Source: Bacteroidales bacterium
GTDB taxonomy: Bacteria; Bacteroidota; Bacteroidia; Bacteroidales; FEN-979
Length of the DNA: 7,000 nucleotides
Direction of reading: 5' to 3'
NCBI GenBank assembly: GCA_016926765.1
Contig: JAFGNY010000195.1
Location: 1-7,000 of the forward strand
Part shown: piece by piece, positions 1 to 6,990 of the stretch
Layout: the number at the start of each line of letters is the position of its first letter
How positions within the stretch are numbered: the stretch's first letter is position 1
Made by a program: the position numbers and the translations under genes
The notes under the pieces: model-generated
The model's input: only the letters and a program-made list of their open reading frames with translations
Told to the model about the DNA's origin: nothing
Database searches by the model: none

Positions 1-761
1 ATGGTATCTTTGCCATAATCCCATGTTGCCCAAAGGGTGGCAATGTTCGTGAGCACGGCGAAGGCAGCTGCGATGACCAGAATCCCCACGGAGAGAAACA
101 GGGTAGCGATTCGTTTTTCACGGAGGGCATAGACCAGTTCCACGAGGCCCAGCACCAGCACCATCATAAGAAGGTAGTAAGTGATTTGCGGGTGGTTTGC
201 TTTGATCTCGAGTGAAAGAAAAACGGCTGTCAGGATGCCCCCGAGGAGATACCTTTTACGCAGTGTCAGGATGATCCCTGCCAGTACAGGAGCCACATAG
301 GCGATCGCGTGTGCTTTTGAATTATGCCCTACATCCAGGATAATAAAAAAGTAAGAGGAAAATGTAAAGGCTATGGCTCCGGCTATGGCGAGCCACGGAT
401 CAATCCTGAGCACCAGGAGAAGGATGAAGAAACCAAGGAAATACAGAAATACAAGATTGGCCGGATGGGGGAGACCGAGTGAGAGGATCGTATCAAGGTA
501 GCCCAGGATGTTCCCTTTGTAGACTACTGAGATCTGGTAGGCGGGCATTCCTCCAAACATCGAGTTTGTCCAGAGAGGTTCGGTTCCGGTCTTTTCCCTA
601 AAATCGACGATCTCTTTCGACATGCCGGTGAAGTGCATGATATCTGACTGCTGGATTCGTTTCCCTTCCAGAAGGGGGCTGAAATAGATCATGGTGATCA
701 CCAGGAAGACAACAAGGGCGGCAATGTAGGGGAGGAAGGTCTTGAGATCAAATTTTTTCAT
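1..761 (-). CDS. YfhO-family membrane protein, N-terminal part (runs off left edge)
   Basis: This is the first 253 codons of a polytopic membrane protein whose C-terminus lies outside the window. The frame is open from the ATG at 761-759 to the left edge. About seven hydrophobic segments are visible, near residues 10-28, 100-120, 122-142, 153-166, 172-184, 194-212 and 219-240. The loop after the first segment holds QQSDIMHF (residues 37-44) and then LWTNSMFGGMPAYQ (63-76), which I recognise from Bacteroidota proteins annotated as YfhO family. Full-length relatives are usually about 800 residues or more, so roughly a third is present. Firmicute YfhO-type proteins are GT-C-fold glycosyltransferases that modify cell-surface polymers. 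Asp40 sits in the first extracytoplasmic loop, where GT-C enzymes often carry the catalytic acid; that assignment is inference. The substrate in Bacteroidota is unknown to me. The gene starts about 30 bases beyond the terminator that follows rpmH. No canonical promoter fits in that gap. Family call is good; function is uncertain. Confidence 0.85.
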   Translation of the reverse strand, partial: MKKFDLKTFLPYIAALVVFLVITMIYFSPLLEGKRIQQSDIMHFTGMSKEIVDFREKTGTEPLWTNSMFGGMPAYQISVVYKGNILGYLDTILSLGLPHPANLVFLYFLGFFILLLVLRIDPWLAIAGAIAFTFSSYFFIILDVGHNSKAHAIAYVAPVLAGIILTLRKRYLLGGILTAVFLSLEIKANHPQITYYLLMMVLVLGLVELVYALREKRIATLFLSVGILVIAAAFAVLTNIATLWATWDYGKDT

Positions 762-790
762 GGGATTTGAATTATCAGTTGGTGAAAATA

Positions 791-820
791 AAAAAAGAAG
801 ATTATAACATAATCTTCTTT
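791..820 (-). terminator. Rho-independent terminator after rpmH
   Basis: A perfect 12-bp inverted repeat (794-805 and 809-820) encloses a 3-base loop. Read on the minus strand, AAAGAAGATTAT is followed by GTT and its exact complement, then by further T residues and TATTTT. It lies 24 bases beyond the rpmH stop codon, in the right orientation to end that transcript. The stem is AT-rich, so its strength comes from length rather than GC content. On the plus strand no T-tract follows, so it should act in one direction only. Confidence 0.85.
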
Positions 821-843
821 CTCTACAAAGGTGGTTAAAAAAA

Positions 844-1005
844 TTAATTTTTATCCAACTTTTCGTCTGAAACGGTCAATTTCTTTCTACCTTTCGCCCT
901 TCTGGCTGCTAGAACCTTTCTCCCGTTGGCTGTGGCCATCCGTTCACGGAAGCCATGCTTGTTCTTTCTTTTTCGTTTTGAGGGCTGGTATGTAGGTTGT
1001 GCCAT
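844..1005 (-). CDS. rpmH: 50S ribosomal protein L34
   Basis: This 53-residue protein is ribosomal protein bL34, a small very basic component of the large subunit that binds 23S rRNA. It starts MAQPTYQPSKRKRKNKHGF and continues with the family signature RERMATANGRKVLAARRAKG (residues 20-39) and RKKLTVSDE. Family members are usually 44-52 residues, so this one is complete with a short C-terminal extension (KLDKN). The first residues, MAQPTYQPS, differ from the common MKRTFQPS. The gene has its own Bacteroidota-type promoter just upstream and a strong terminator just downstream, so it appears to be a monocistronic unit. In many bacteria rpmH sits beside dnaA or rnpA near the origin; neither is present here. 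It lies between pepD and the YfhO-family gene. Identification is very secure. Confidence 0.97.
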   Translation of the reverse strand: MAQPTYQPSKRKRKNKHGFRERMATANGRKVLAARRAKGRKKLTVSDEKLDKN

Positions 1006-1026
1006 AGTAATTGAATTTTAGGGCTG

Positions 1027-1057
1027 CAAAAGTATTACTATTTATTCAGAATTCAAA
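1027..1057 (-). promoter_or_regulatory. Bacteroidota-type promoter for rpmH
   Basis: On the minus strand TTTG (1057-1054) is followed by exactly 19 bases and then TACTTTTG (1034-1027). This matches the -33 TTTG and -7 TAnnTTTG consensus recognised by the primary sigma factor of Bacteroidota. The element ends 21 bases before the rpmH ATG, so the leader would be very short. A 10-bp direct repeat, GAATTCAAAA on the plus strand (1050-1059 and 1064-1073 approximately), overlaps and precedes the -33 box; whether it matters is unknown. Confidence 0.8.
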
Positions 1058-1099
1058 ATGCTGAATTCAAAAATATTGTGGAAAAGTTGACCGTTCCCG

Positions 1100-2557
1100 T
1101 TATTTTACCGGGATCTCTTTCAGGGTTTCAATCAGGAAGTCCCAGAATTTCTCAACGGTTTTGATATTTACTTTCTCATCCGGAGAGTGCGGGAAGCGGA
1201 TCGTCGGGCCGAAGGAGATCATATCCCAGTTGGGATAGGCTCCTCCCAGGATACCACATTCCAGTCCGGCATGGATGGCCCTGATCTCCGGAATTTTACC
1301 GAATTTTTTCTGGTAGACGTTCTGCATCGTTTTTAAAATGGCTGATTCAGGATTTGGTTTCCATCCCTGGTATTGTCCGTCGAACAGGATGGTAGCGCCG
1401 GCCAGTTCAAATACGGACCGGATCATTTGTTCCAGGTCTGTTTTGGCGGAATCGACTGAGCTCCTCAGGAGGCACTGAACCTTGATCTCTCCGTTTGACG
1501 ATTTCACGATAGCCAGATTGGTGGAAGTTTCTACAAGGCCGGGCATTTCATTACTCATCCGGATGACTCCGTTGGGGCATGCGTAGAGTGCATTGAGGAG
1601 ATTATGCTGGGTTTTTTCATCGATCCATGCAGCGGGGCCGGCGACCGGATCTATCAGGATGGAAAGATCGGGTTCCACTGCGGACAGTTCTTTTCTGACA
1701 ATCTCCGTAAATTCTTTCACATAGCTGAAGAATCCCTCTTTGTTTGCTGACGGAATACCAATGATGGCAGAGGATTCACGCGGGATGGCATTCCGGAGGC
1801 TTCCTCCGTCAATGGTGGACAGACGGAGGTTGAATTGCCGTTCGGCAACCCACATCAGGCGGTTGAGGATTTTATTCGAGTTTCCTCTTCCGAGAGGGAT
1901 ATCGAGTCCGCTATGACCCCCTTTCAAGCCCTTGACAACGAGCTTAAATGTTTCAAAACCTGAAGGAGCTTCAGATTCCTGGTAGCTGAACCGGGCGTTT
2001 GCATTGGTTCCGCCGGCGCACCCAATGTATAGCTCGCCTTCATCTTCCGAGTCCATGTTGAGAAGGATATCGCCGTGGAGTATCCCGGATTTCAGTTCGA
2101 ACGCTCCGGTCATTCCGGTCTCTTCGTCGATGGTAAACAGGGCTTCGACCGGGCCGTGCTTCAGATCTTTGGATGCAAGCACTGCCATGGCAGCAGCTAC
2201 GCCGATCCCATTATCGGCGCCGAGCGTTGTCCCATCGGCTTTCACCCACTCTTCGTCAACATAGGGTTTTAGCGGATCGTTCGTAAAATCGTGGACGGTA
2301 TCTTCATTTTTCTGCGGGACCATGTCGAGATGAGCCTGCAGGACGACTCCCTGACGGTTTTCCATACCAGGTGTAGCCGGTTTGCTGATGATGACGTTTC
2401 CGATTTCATCCACAACAGTTTTAAGTCCGTGCTCCTTGCCAAAATCAACAACAAACTGTCTGACTTTCTCCTCATGTTTTGAGGGTCGGGGAATCTGAGT
2501 CAGTTCATAAAAATACTTCCAGAGGGATTCGGGTTTCAGGGTCAATAATTTACTCAT
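1100..2557 (-). CDS. pepD: Aminoacyl-histidine dipeptidase (peptidase D, M20C family)
   Basis: This cytosolic zinc metallopeptidase hydrolyses Xaa-His dipeptides such as carnosine and other unblocked dipeptides, releasing amino acids for reuse. The 485-residue length equals that of typical PepD. The M20 metal-site pattern is complete. HLD at residues 76-78 supplies the first ligand and an accessory Asp. ADNGIG around Asp115 gives the bridging Asp. DEETGMTGA contains the catalytic Glu145 and the ligand Glu146. NMDSEDEGELYIGCAGG contains Asp169. FPHSPDE near the end supplies His457. The lid or dimerisation domain lies between about 190 and 400 (KGGHSGLDIPLGRGN near 215-225, HAGLECGILGG near 429-439). 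No signal peptide is seen. The ATG at 2557 gives the standard N-terminus, with the family's YFYELTQIPRPS. It follows the OPT transporter and PqqD-like genes on the same strand after a 93-base gap, which suggests it digests imported peptides. No convincing promoter or terminator was found in that gap, so co-transcription is possible. Confidence 0.96.
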   Translation of the reverse strand: MSKLLTLKPESLWKYFYELTQIPRPSKHEEKVRQFVVDFGKEHGLKTVVDEIGNVIISKPATPGMENRQGVVLQAHLDMVPQKNEDTVHDFTNDPLKPYVDEEWVKADGTTLGADNGIGVAAAMAVLASKDLKHGPVEALFTIDEETGMTGAFELKSGILHGDILLNMDSEDEGELYIGCAGGTNANARFSYQESEAPSGFETFKLVVKGLKGGHSGLDIPLGRGNSNKILNRLMWVAERQFNLRLSTIDGGSLRNAIPRESSAIIGIPSANKEGFFSYVKEFTEIVRKELSAVEPDLSILIDPVAGPAAWIDEKTQHNLLNALYACPNGVIRMSNEMPGLVETSTNLAIVKSSNGEIKVQCLLRSSVDSAKTDLEQMIRSVFELAGATILFDGQYQGWKPNPESAILKTMQNVYQKKFGKIPEIRAIHAGLECGILGGAYPNWDMISFGPTIRFPHSPDEKVNIKTVEKFWDFLIETLKEIPVK

Positions 2558-2650
2558 GATGCAATTGAATTTATTGAGGTTATTTAAAAGGTTGTCCTAT
2601 GTGTCTATTGTGGTTCATAAACGAAAGTTCGAAGTAATTATTTTGCGAAA
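2558..2650. other. Intergenic gap between the PqqD-like gene and pepD
   Basis: This 93-base gap separates two same-strand genes. It is AT-rich. It contains only a weak 4-bp hairpin (CGAA-AG-TTCG, 2622-2631) without a T-tract, and no good match to TAnnTTTG at a proper distance from TTTG. I cannot assign a terminator or promoter, so pepD may be read through from upstream or driven by a promoter I do not recognise. Confidence 0.4.
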
Positions 2651-3049
2651 TCATTCGTTGCCGGTCCCTTTCTGCAGTTGCTGAAAGGAGATGAAGCGTT
2701 GCTGGTAGAGGACCGACATGAATTTATTTACCCGTTCGGGAGTTTCATCAGGTGGCTCCAGTTTCTCAGGATACTCCTTTCCCAGGTCATCACTGATTTC
2801 CCTGACAGTTTTTTTTCCGTCGATCAGCAACCAGGTGGCAGAGCCAAAGGAATCGAGTTTGATCCGGATGAACTCCTCCTTTTTAAAGGATCCCATAATG
2901 TTTTTAAGCCAGGTTCGTTTGAAACGGGGCAGGAGGATGTTAAGTTCTCCCTCTTTCCGCTGTTCGTGATTGAGCAAACGCACCGGAATCAGGTCCAGTG
3001 CGTTGCTCTTTTTCAGAATTTTCCGTCGTTCAAAAAAGTTGACTTCCAT
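2651..3049 (-). CDS. PqqD-family small protein encoded behind OPT transporter
   Basis: This 132-residue soluble protein resembles the PqqD family. PqqD proteins have a small winged-helix-like RiPP recognition fold that, in known systems, binds a precursor peptide and presents it to a radical SAM enzyme. The recognisable core is IRIKLDSFGSATWLLIDGKK (residues 61-80), then TVREISDDLG and ERVNKFMSVLYQQRFISF (105-122). A basic N-terminal region (FFERRKILKKSN) and an extra segment with LLPRFKRTWLKN precede the core, as in Bacteroidota relatives. The frame is open further upstream to an ATG at 3100, but that start would overlap the transporter gene by about 47 bases. The ATG at 3049, 4 bases after the transporter stop, is preferred because it gives a coupled arrangement and starts just before the FFERRK segment. 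No radical SAM enzyme or precursor peptide gene is seen nearby, so its partner is unknown. A role linked to the adjacent peptide transporter is inference. Confidence 0.8.
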   Translation of the reverse strand: MEVNFFERRKILKKSNALDLIPVRLLNHEQRKEGELNILLPRFKRTWLKNIMGSFKKEEFIRIKLDSFGSATWLLIDGKKTVREISDDLGKEYPEKLEPPDETPERVNKFMSVLYQQRFISFQQLQKGTGNE

Positions 3050-3053
3050 ATCA

Positions 3054-5129
3054 TTACATCCCTGAAGCAGGTGGTGCCGGTTCATCTGGTTTTCCGGCAT
3101 TCTTCAGCGGGATCTGGATCATCACGAATCCAATGATGCCGATGATCACCAGGCTGATCAGGAACGATGGGTGCTGGAAGAAGACAAAGTAGTCGTAGAT
3201 AAAAATATTGAACACCGCTAATATAGCAATGACCAGTCCCATCAGGGCTTCTCCGGCTATCATACCGGAGGCCAGCAGGACCCCGGTGTTTTCGACCCGT
3301 GTTTTTTGTGCCAGGTTGTATTTCCGTTTTTCGTTGTACCAGTCAACGGCGCCTTTGAATAATCCACCCACGAAGATGGCGAATGTTGTCTCGATTGGCA
3401 GATACATCCCCACGCTGACCAGCATGGGGCTTTTGACCTGCATCAGGATAAAGGCTACTCCCATCAGCATTCCGGCAACGATAAGCGGCCATGCCATAGC
3501 GCCTTCCACAATCCCCCGCGACAGGATCGCCATCAGGCTTGCCTGAGGAGCAGAGAGATTTTTACTTCCAAACCCACCCTGGTAACCCAGGTTGTTCCCG
3601 CTGGCAATATCTCCTTCGTGGAGATAAGCCAGTACGACAAACATCACGGCCCCGGCGAAAATCACACCGATGATATCTCCCACCTGCATCCTCCACGGGG
3701 TACCGCCCAGGATATGACCAGCTTTGAGGTCCTGGAGCATTTCGCCGGCCACAGCGGCGGAGACGCATACGATGGCTGCGACACCCAGAACGGCTGCTAC
3801 CCCTGCTTCCCCCTGAACGCCTAATCCAACCAGGATCAGGGCGGTTACAACGAGGGCAGTCAGGGTTAATCCGCTGATCGGGTTGTTGCTGGATCCCATG
3901 ATTCCCACCAGATACCCCGATACGGCGCCGAAAAAGAATGCCAGGATGATCATCAGCGTGGCAGCAACCACGGCAATCAGGATACTGGTTTGAAAGATGA
4001 AATACGTGATTCCGAAGGTGAGAACGGCTACCACACCAATCCCGGCCATGATTAATCCAAAGCTAAGGTCGCGTTCAATGCGGTCTTCGCTTTTTTCGAT
4101 GCCCGAAGCGGCTTTTTTAACATCGGAAATAGAACGTCCGATCCCGGTAATAAGGCTTTTTCTCATTTTCCACAAGGTATATCCGGCACTTACCAACATA
4201 CCGCCAATAGCAATCGGGCGCACGATGAAACGCCAGATGGAGGTGATCTGATAGGTGGGGTCGGTGACCCGTTCCATGGCAGCTTCCGCTGTAAGGGTTG
4301 GATCTGAACTCATCAGGTAGGCAGCCCAGGCCTGGAAGTCGAAGCTGGGCAACAGGAAATAGAGGATCATCGGGGCGAGCAATCCCCAGGCGATCAGTCC
4401 GCCGCTGAAGTTCAGGGCTCCGAGCCGGGGCCCGATAATGTAGCCAACGCCCATATATGCAGGGCTGACTCCGGGTGAACTGAGCAGCATCCCGCCTTTT
4501 CCTGTAAAGACTGTCCCGGCAATGGTTTGCTGAGAGAAGGTGACGAATTTTTCCCAGAGATATTGAAAAAGCCTGACTTCTGCCAGGATCTTGATCAGAC
4601 CGCCCAATCCCATTGCCCAGAATAGAAATTTTGATCCGCCGGCGCCTGACTGGCCGGCTTTATGGATTTCAGCAGCTGCGATGGATTCGGGGAAAGGAAG
4701 TTCGGCATCTTCCACCATCACTCTTCTGAGCAACGCTACAAACATAATTCCGAGAATACCACCGGCAATCAGAATCAACGTCGAAGTAATATAGTGTCCA
4801 ACGGTGAAGAATTCAGGCCAAACCCCTGAGATGAAGAATGCCGGAAGCGTGAAAATAGCGCCGGCGGCGACCGACTCTCCGATTGAACCTACTGTACGTG
4901 TAAAGTTCTCCTCCAAAATGGTGCCTCTCAGCATCCGTAAAATCGCCATCCCCAGCACCGCAGCAGGATAGGTAGCCGCGATCGTCATTCCGGCTTTCAA
5001 TCCAAGGTAGGCATTAGCAGCTCCCAGGATGACAGCGAAGAAGAGTCCGATAATCAGCGCTCTAATGGTGAATTCACTCATCTTGGTTTCCGATGAAACA
5101 AAAGGGACGAATTTCTTTTCTTCAGACAT
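3054..5129 (-). CDS. OPT-family oligopeptide transporter
   Basis: This 691-residue inner-membrane protein belongs to the OPT (oligopeptide transporter) family, whose members import small peptides or related compounds with a cation gradient. About 14-16 hydrophobic segments span nearly the whole chain after a short cytosolic N-terminus. Recognisable blocks are AYLGLKAGMTIAATYPA (40-56), RTVGSIGESVAAGAIFTLP (78-96), the OPT-type NNPISGLTLTALV (415-427), LQDLKAGHILGGTPWRMQVG (465-484), MYLPIETTFAIFVGGL (575-590) and SGMIAGEALMGL (621-632). A charged loop around 335-355 separates the halves. The protein ends in a soluble proline-rich tail (PDEPAPPASGM). Length fits bacterial OPT proteins, and nothing is truncated. 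The transported substrate cannot be read from sequence; some family members carry metal chelates rather than peptides. It is followed 4 bases later by the PqqD-like gene and then by pepD, which favours a peptide-uptake role. A possible promoter lies between it and rsmG. Confidence 0.93.
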   Translation of the reverse strand: MSEEKKFVPFVSSETKMSEFTIRALIIGLFFAVILGAANAYLGLKAGMTIAATYPAAVLGMAILRMLRGTILEENFTRTVGSIGESVAAGAIFTLPAFFISGVWPEFFTVGHYITSTLILIAGGILGIMFVALLRRVMVEDAELPFPESIAAAEIHKAGQSGAGGSKFLFWAMGLGGLIKILAEVRLFQYLWEKFVTFSQQTIAGTVFTGKGGMLLSSPGVSPAYMGVGYIIGPRLGALNFSGGLIAWGLLAPMILYFLLPSFDFQAWAAYLMSSDPTLTAEAAMERVTDPTYQITSIWRFIVRPIAIGGMLVSAGYTLWKMRKSLITGIGRSISDVKKAASGIEKSEDRIERDLSFGLIMAGIGVVAVLTFGITYFIFQTSILIAVVAATLMIILAFFFGAVSGYLVGIMGSSNNPISGLTLTALVVTALILVGLGVQGEAGVAAVLGVAAIVCVSAAVAGEMLQDLKAGHILGGTPWRMQVGDIIGVIFAGAVMFVVLAYLHEGDIASGNNLGYQGGFGSKNLSAPQASLMAILSRGIVEGAMAWPLIVAGMLMGVAFILMQVKSPMLVSVGMYLPIETTFAIFVGGLFKGAVDWYNEKRKYNLAQKTRVENTGVLLASGMIAGEALMGLVIAILAVFNIFIYDYFVFFQHPSFLISLVIIGIIGFVMIQIPLKNAGKPDEPAPPASGM

Positions 5130-5164
5130 AGGATTGGATTTTAGTGATTTGTATTTTCCGGCAT

Positions 5165-5194
5165 CAAAATAACAAAAAAAAGTAAGGCGCTCAA
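5165..5194 (-). promoter_or_regulatory. Possible promoter for the OPT transporter gene
   Basis: On the minus strand TTG (5194-5192) is followed by 19 bases and TTATTTTG (5172-5165), a one-mismatch version of the Bacteroidota -7 element TAnnTTTG at the correct spacing. The element ends 35 bases before the transporter ATG, and its -33 part overlaps the rsmG stop codon. The region is a long T-run, so a chance match is possible. Read-through from rsmG is the alternative. Confidence 0.4.
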
Positions 5195-5817
5195 CAGACC
5201 GGGATGTAAATCAGTTTTTTTGAGCTAAAATAGGGTTCCGTAAAAAAGTCAGATAACGGAGTGACAGATGCTTCCGGATTTATTTTATTTAGTTGGTTTT
5301 CAATATCTCCTCCACTCAGGTACAGAATTCCATTTTTCCTGTCGTTCAGATGTTCGGGAGCAATCTTTTTTCTTGCCATCTGGTAAAACCTTAACAAATC
5401 GGTCACCGCTCTTCCGGTGACAAAATGATAGTTTCCGGTCATCGATTCCAATCGGATCTGACGAGGTTGGATATTGGACAGATTCAATTCTTTCCCGATC
5501 TCGGTTACCACCCTGATTTTCTTCCCAACCGAATCAATGAGCGTGAACGAAACATCCGGAAAGAGAATGGCCAGGGGGATTCCCGGCAGTCCTCCTCCGG
5601 TTCCGGCATCCAGGATACGGGTTGCCGGCTTCATCCTTAAAGCAAGTCCTATAGAAAGGGAATGAAGGATGTGATGAGTATAGATATTTTCAATATCTTT
5701 CCTTGAGACCACATTGATCTTTTCGTTCCAGAAATGATACAGATCACCCAGTGCAACGAATTGTTGCTGCTGAGTATGGGTAAGGGAGGGGAAATATTTC
5801 TGGATGGAGGAAAACAG
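5191..5817 (-). CDS. rsmG: 16S rRNA (guanine-N7) methyltransferase RsmG, non-canonical start
   Basis: RsmG (GidB) methylates N7 of a conserved guanine in the 530 loop of 16S rRNA using S-adenosylmethionine. The SAM-binding loop is ILDAGTGGGLPGIPLAILFP (residues 68-87, counting from CTG). The family block NVVSRKDIENIYTHHILHSL lies just before it, and the C-terminus LIYIPVC is typical. The first conventional start in frame is GTG at 5712, giving 173 residues but removing the conserved N-terminal helices. The frame stays open upstream to the TAA of the bTHX gene. That extra stretch encodes IQKYFPSLT and LYHFWNEKIN, which match the normal RsmG N-terminus, so it is surely part of the protein. No in-frame ATG, GTG or TTG occurs there. 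CTG at 5817 gives 208 residues, the usual length, and is the best candidate; ATC at 5805 is another. It is 6 bases past the bTHX stop, so translational coupling is likely. A sequencing error cannot be excluded. Confidence 0.88.
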   Translation of the reverse strand: MFSSIQKYFPSLTHTQQQQFVALGDLYHFWNEKINVVSRKDIENIYTHHILHSLSIGLALRMKPATRILDAGTGGGLPGIPLAILFPDVSFTLIDSVGKKIRVVTEIGKELNLSNIQPRQIRLESMTGNYHFVTGRAVTDLLRFYQMARKKIAPEHLNDRKNGILYLSGGDIENQLNKINPEASVTPLSDFFTEPYFSSKKLIYIPVC

Positions 5818-5823
5818 GGTGAA

Positions 5824-6207
<384 letters not shown>

Positions 6208-6246
6208 AGTGGTCTTATTAATGTTCTTTCGATGATTTACAGGGGG

Positions 6247-6254
6247 CAAAAGTA
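6247..6254 (-). promoter_or_regulatory. Promoter -7 element for bTHX-rsmG
   Basis: On the minus strand TACTTTTG (6254-6247) is an exact TAnnTTTG match and is identical to the rpmH -7 box. No good TTTG lies 19 bases upstream (the sequence there is ATGG), so the -33 half is weak. The spacer contains a 12-bp AT palindrome, ATAAAATTTTAT (6255-6266), that overlaps the trmH stop codon. The element is 39 bases from the preferred bTHX start at 6207. Confidence 0.65.
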
Positions 6255-6262
6255 ATAAAATT

Positions 6263-6958
6263 TTATCGATTGCCCATGAAGTTCCGGATGATCAGATCAG
6301 GTTTTTTAATCATGGCTGATGCCCAGGAGATCAGAATATCTGTTTCCTCTTCATCCGATAGTTTCCAATCGATTTCCGAGAGGCGTAACCTCCGGGTGAG
6401 AGTGTATAGAATAATTGCAGCGGAAACACTGATATTAAGACTTTCAGTGAATCCTACCATGGGGATCCGGATGAATTGATCTGCCCGTTGCAGCGCATCG
6501 GGGGAGAGTCCCCGAAGTTCGGTACCGAAGAGGAGTGCAACTTTCTTATCGAGAGGAAACGATTCCGGTGTTTCACTATCCAGATGTGGGGTTGCAGCTA
6601 CAATCTGATACCCCTGATTCTTCAGTTTCGTCAAGCAGCCGGGTGTATTATTCTGATCCTGATTATAGTTTTGAAGGGTCAGCCATTTGGCAGATCCCAC
6701 CGCGACATCCGGATTGACCTGGTAGTTGTTTTTATTTTCGATAATATGCACATCCTGGATGCCGAAGCAGTCGCAACTTCGCAGCACTGCACTGGCATTA
6801 TGAGGTTGGTAAATATCTTCCAGCACGATAGTGATGTGCCGGGTACGCAGCCGGACAGCTTCCCTGAATTTCTGTTGTTTGTTTTCTGAAATGAAGGTCA
6901 GAAGATAGGCAAGGATCCGCTGCCTGTCGGAGAGGGAGTAAGTGGAAGCGATGGCCAT
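6263..6958 (-). CDS. trmH: TrmH/SpoU-family tRNA (guanosine-2'-O)-methyltransferase
   Basis: This 231-residue cytosolic enzyme is a SPOUT-class methyltransferase. Its closest match in my memory is Bacteroidota TrmH, which methylates the 2'-hydroxyl of G18 in tRNA using S-adenosylmethionine. All three SpoU motifs are present. Motif 1 is LEDIYQPHNASAVLRSCDCF (residues 46-65), with Asn54 and the likely catalytic Arg60. Motif 2 is ALLFGTELRGLS (141-152). Motif 3 is IRIPMVGFTESLNISVSAAI (163-182), which forms the cofactor-binding knot. A short N-terminal helical part (1-40) and a C-terminal helical tail (195-231) flank the fold, as in TrmH, whereas RlmB has a larger N-terminal substrate-binding domain. 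The ATG at 6958 begins MAIASTYSLSDRQ and is the first in the frame. The tRNA target is assigned by family and is not certain; other SpoU enzymes modify rRNA. No terminator follows; the bTHX promoter begins in the end of this gene. Confidence 0.9.
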   Translation of the reverse strand: MAIASTYSLSDRQRILAYLLTFISENKQQKFREAVRLRTRHITIVLEDIYQPHNASAVLRSCDCFGIQDVHIIENKNNYQVNPDVAVGSAKWLTLQNYNQDQNNTPGCLTKLKNQGYQIVAATPHLDSETPESFPLDKKVALLFGTELRGLSPDALQRADQFIRIPMVGFTESLNISVSAAIILYTLTRRLRLSEIDWKLSDEEETDILISWASAMIKKPDLIIRNFMGNR

Positions 6959-6982
6959 CGTTATTCGTTTCAGAGTGAGATG

Positions 6983-6990
6983 TAAAAGTA
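6983..6990 (-). promoter_or_regulatory. Possible -7 element for trmH
   Basis: On the minus strand TACTTTTA (6990-6983) differs from TAnnTTTG only in the last base and lies 24 bases before the trmH ATG. The -33 region would fall beyond the right edge, so the call cannot be completed from this window. Confidence 0.35.

Noticed and set aside
1096..1112. CCCG/CGGG hairpin at the pepD stop codon as a terminator
   Set aside because: The stem is only 4 bp with a 9-base loop and no T-tract directly after it on the minus strand.
3050..3100. Longer PqqD-like protein starting at ATG 3100
   Set aside because: It would overlap the transporter coding end by about 47 bases, and the extra residues look like the shadow of the transporter's tail rather than part of the PqqD family.
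2678..3136. Long plus-strand open frame of 152 codons opposite the PqqD-like gene
   Set aside because: It is antisense to a recognisable protein, crosses into the transporter gene, and its translation resembles no family I know.
6208..6249. Longer bTHX protein starting at ATG 6249 (14 extra residues)
   Set aside because: That ATG overlaps the predicted -7 promoter box, and the ATG at 6207 gives the exact bTHX N-terminus MGKGDKK.
6255..6266. ATAAAATTTTAT palindrome as an operator in the bTHX promoter
   Set aside because: It is a pure A/T palindrome in an AT-rich gap and overlaps the trmH stop; chance is likely and no regulator is nearby.
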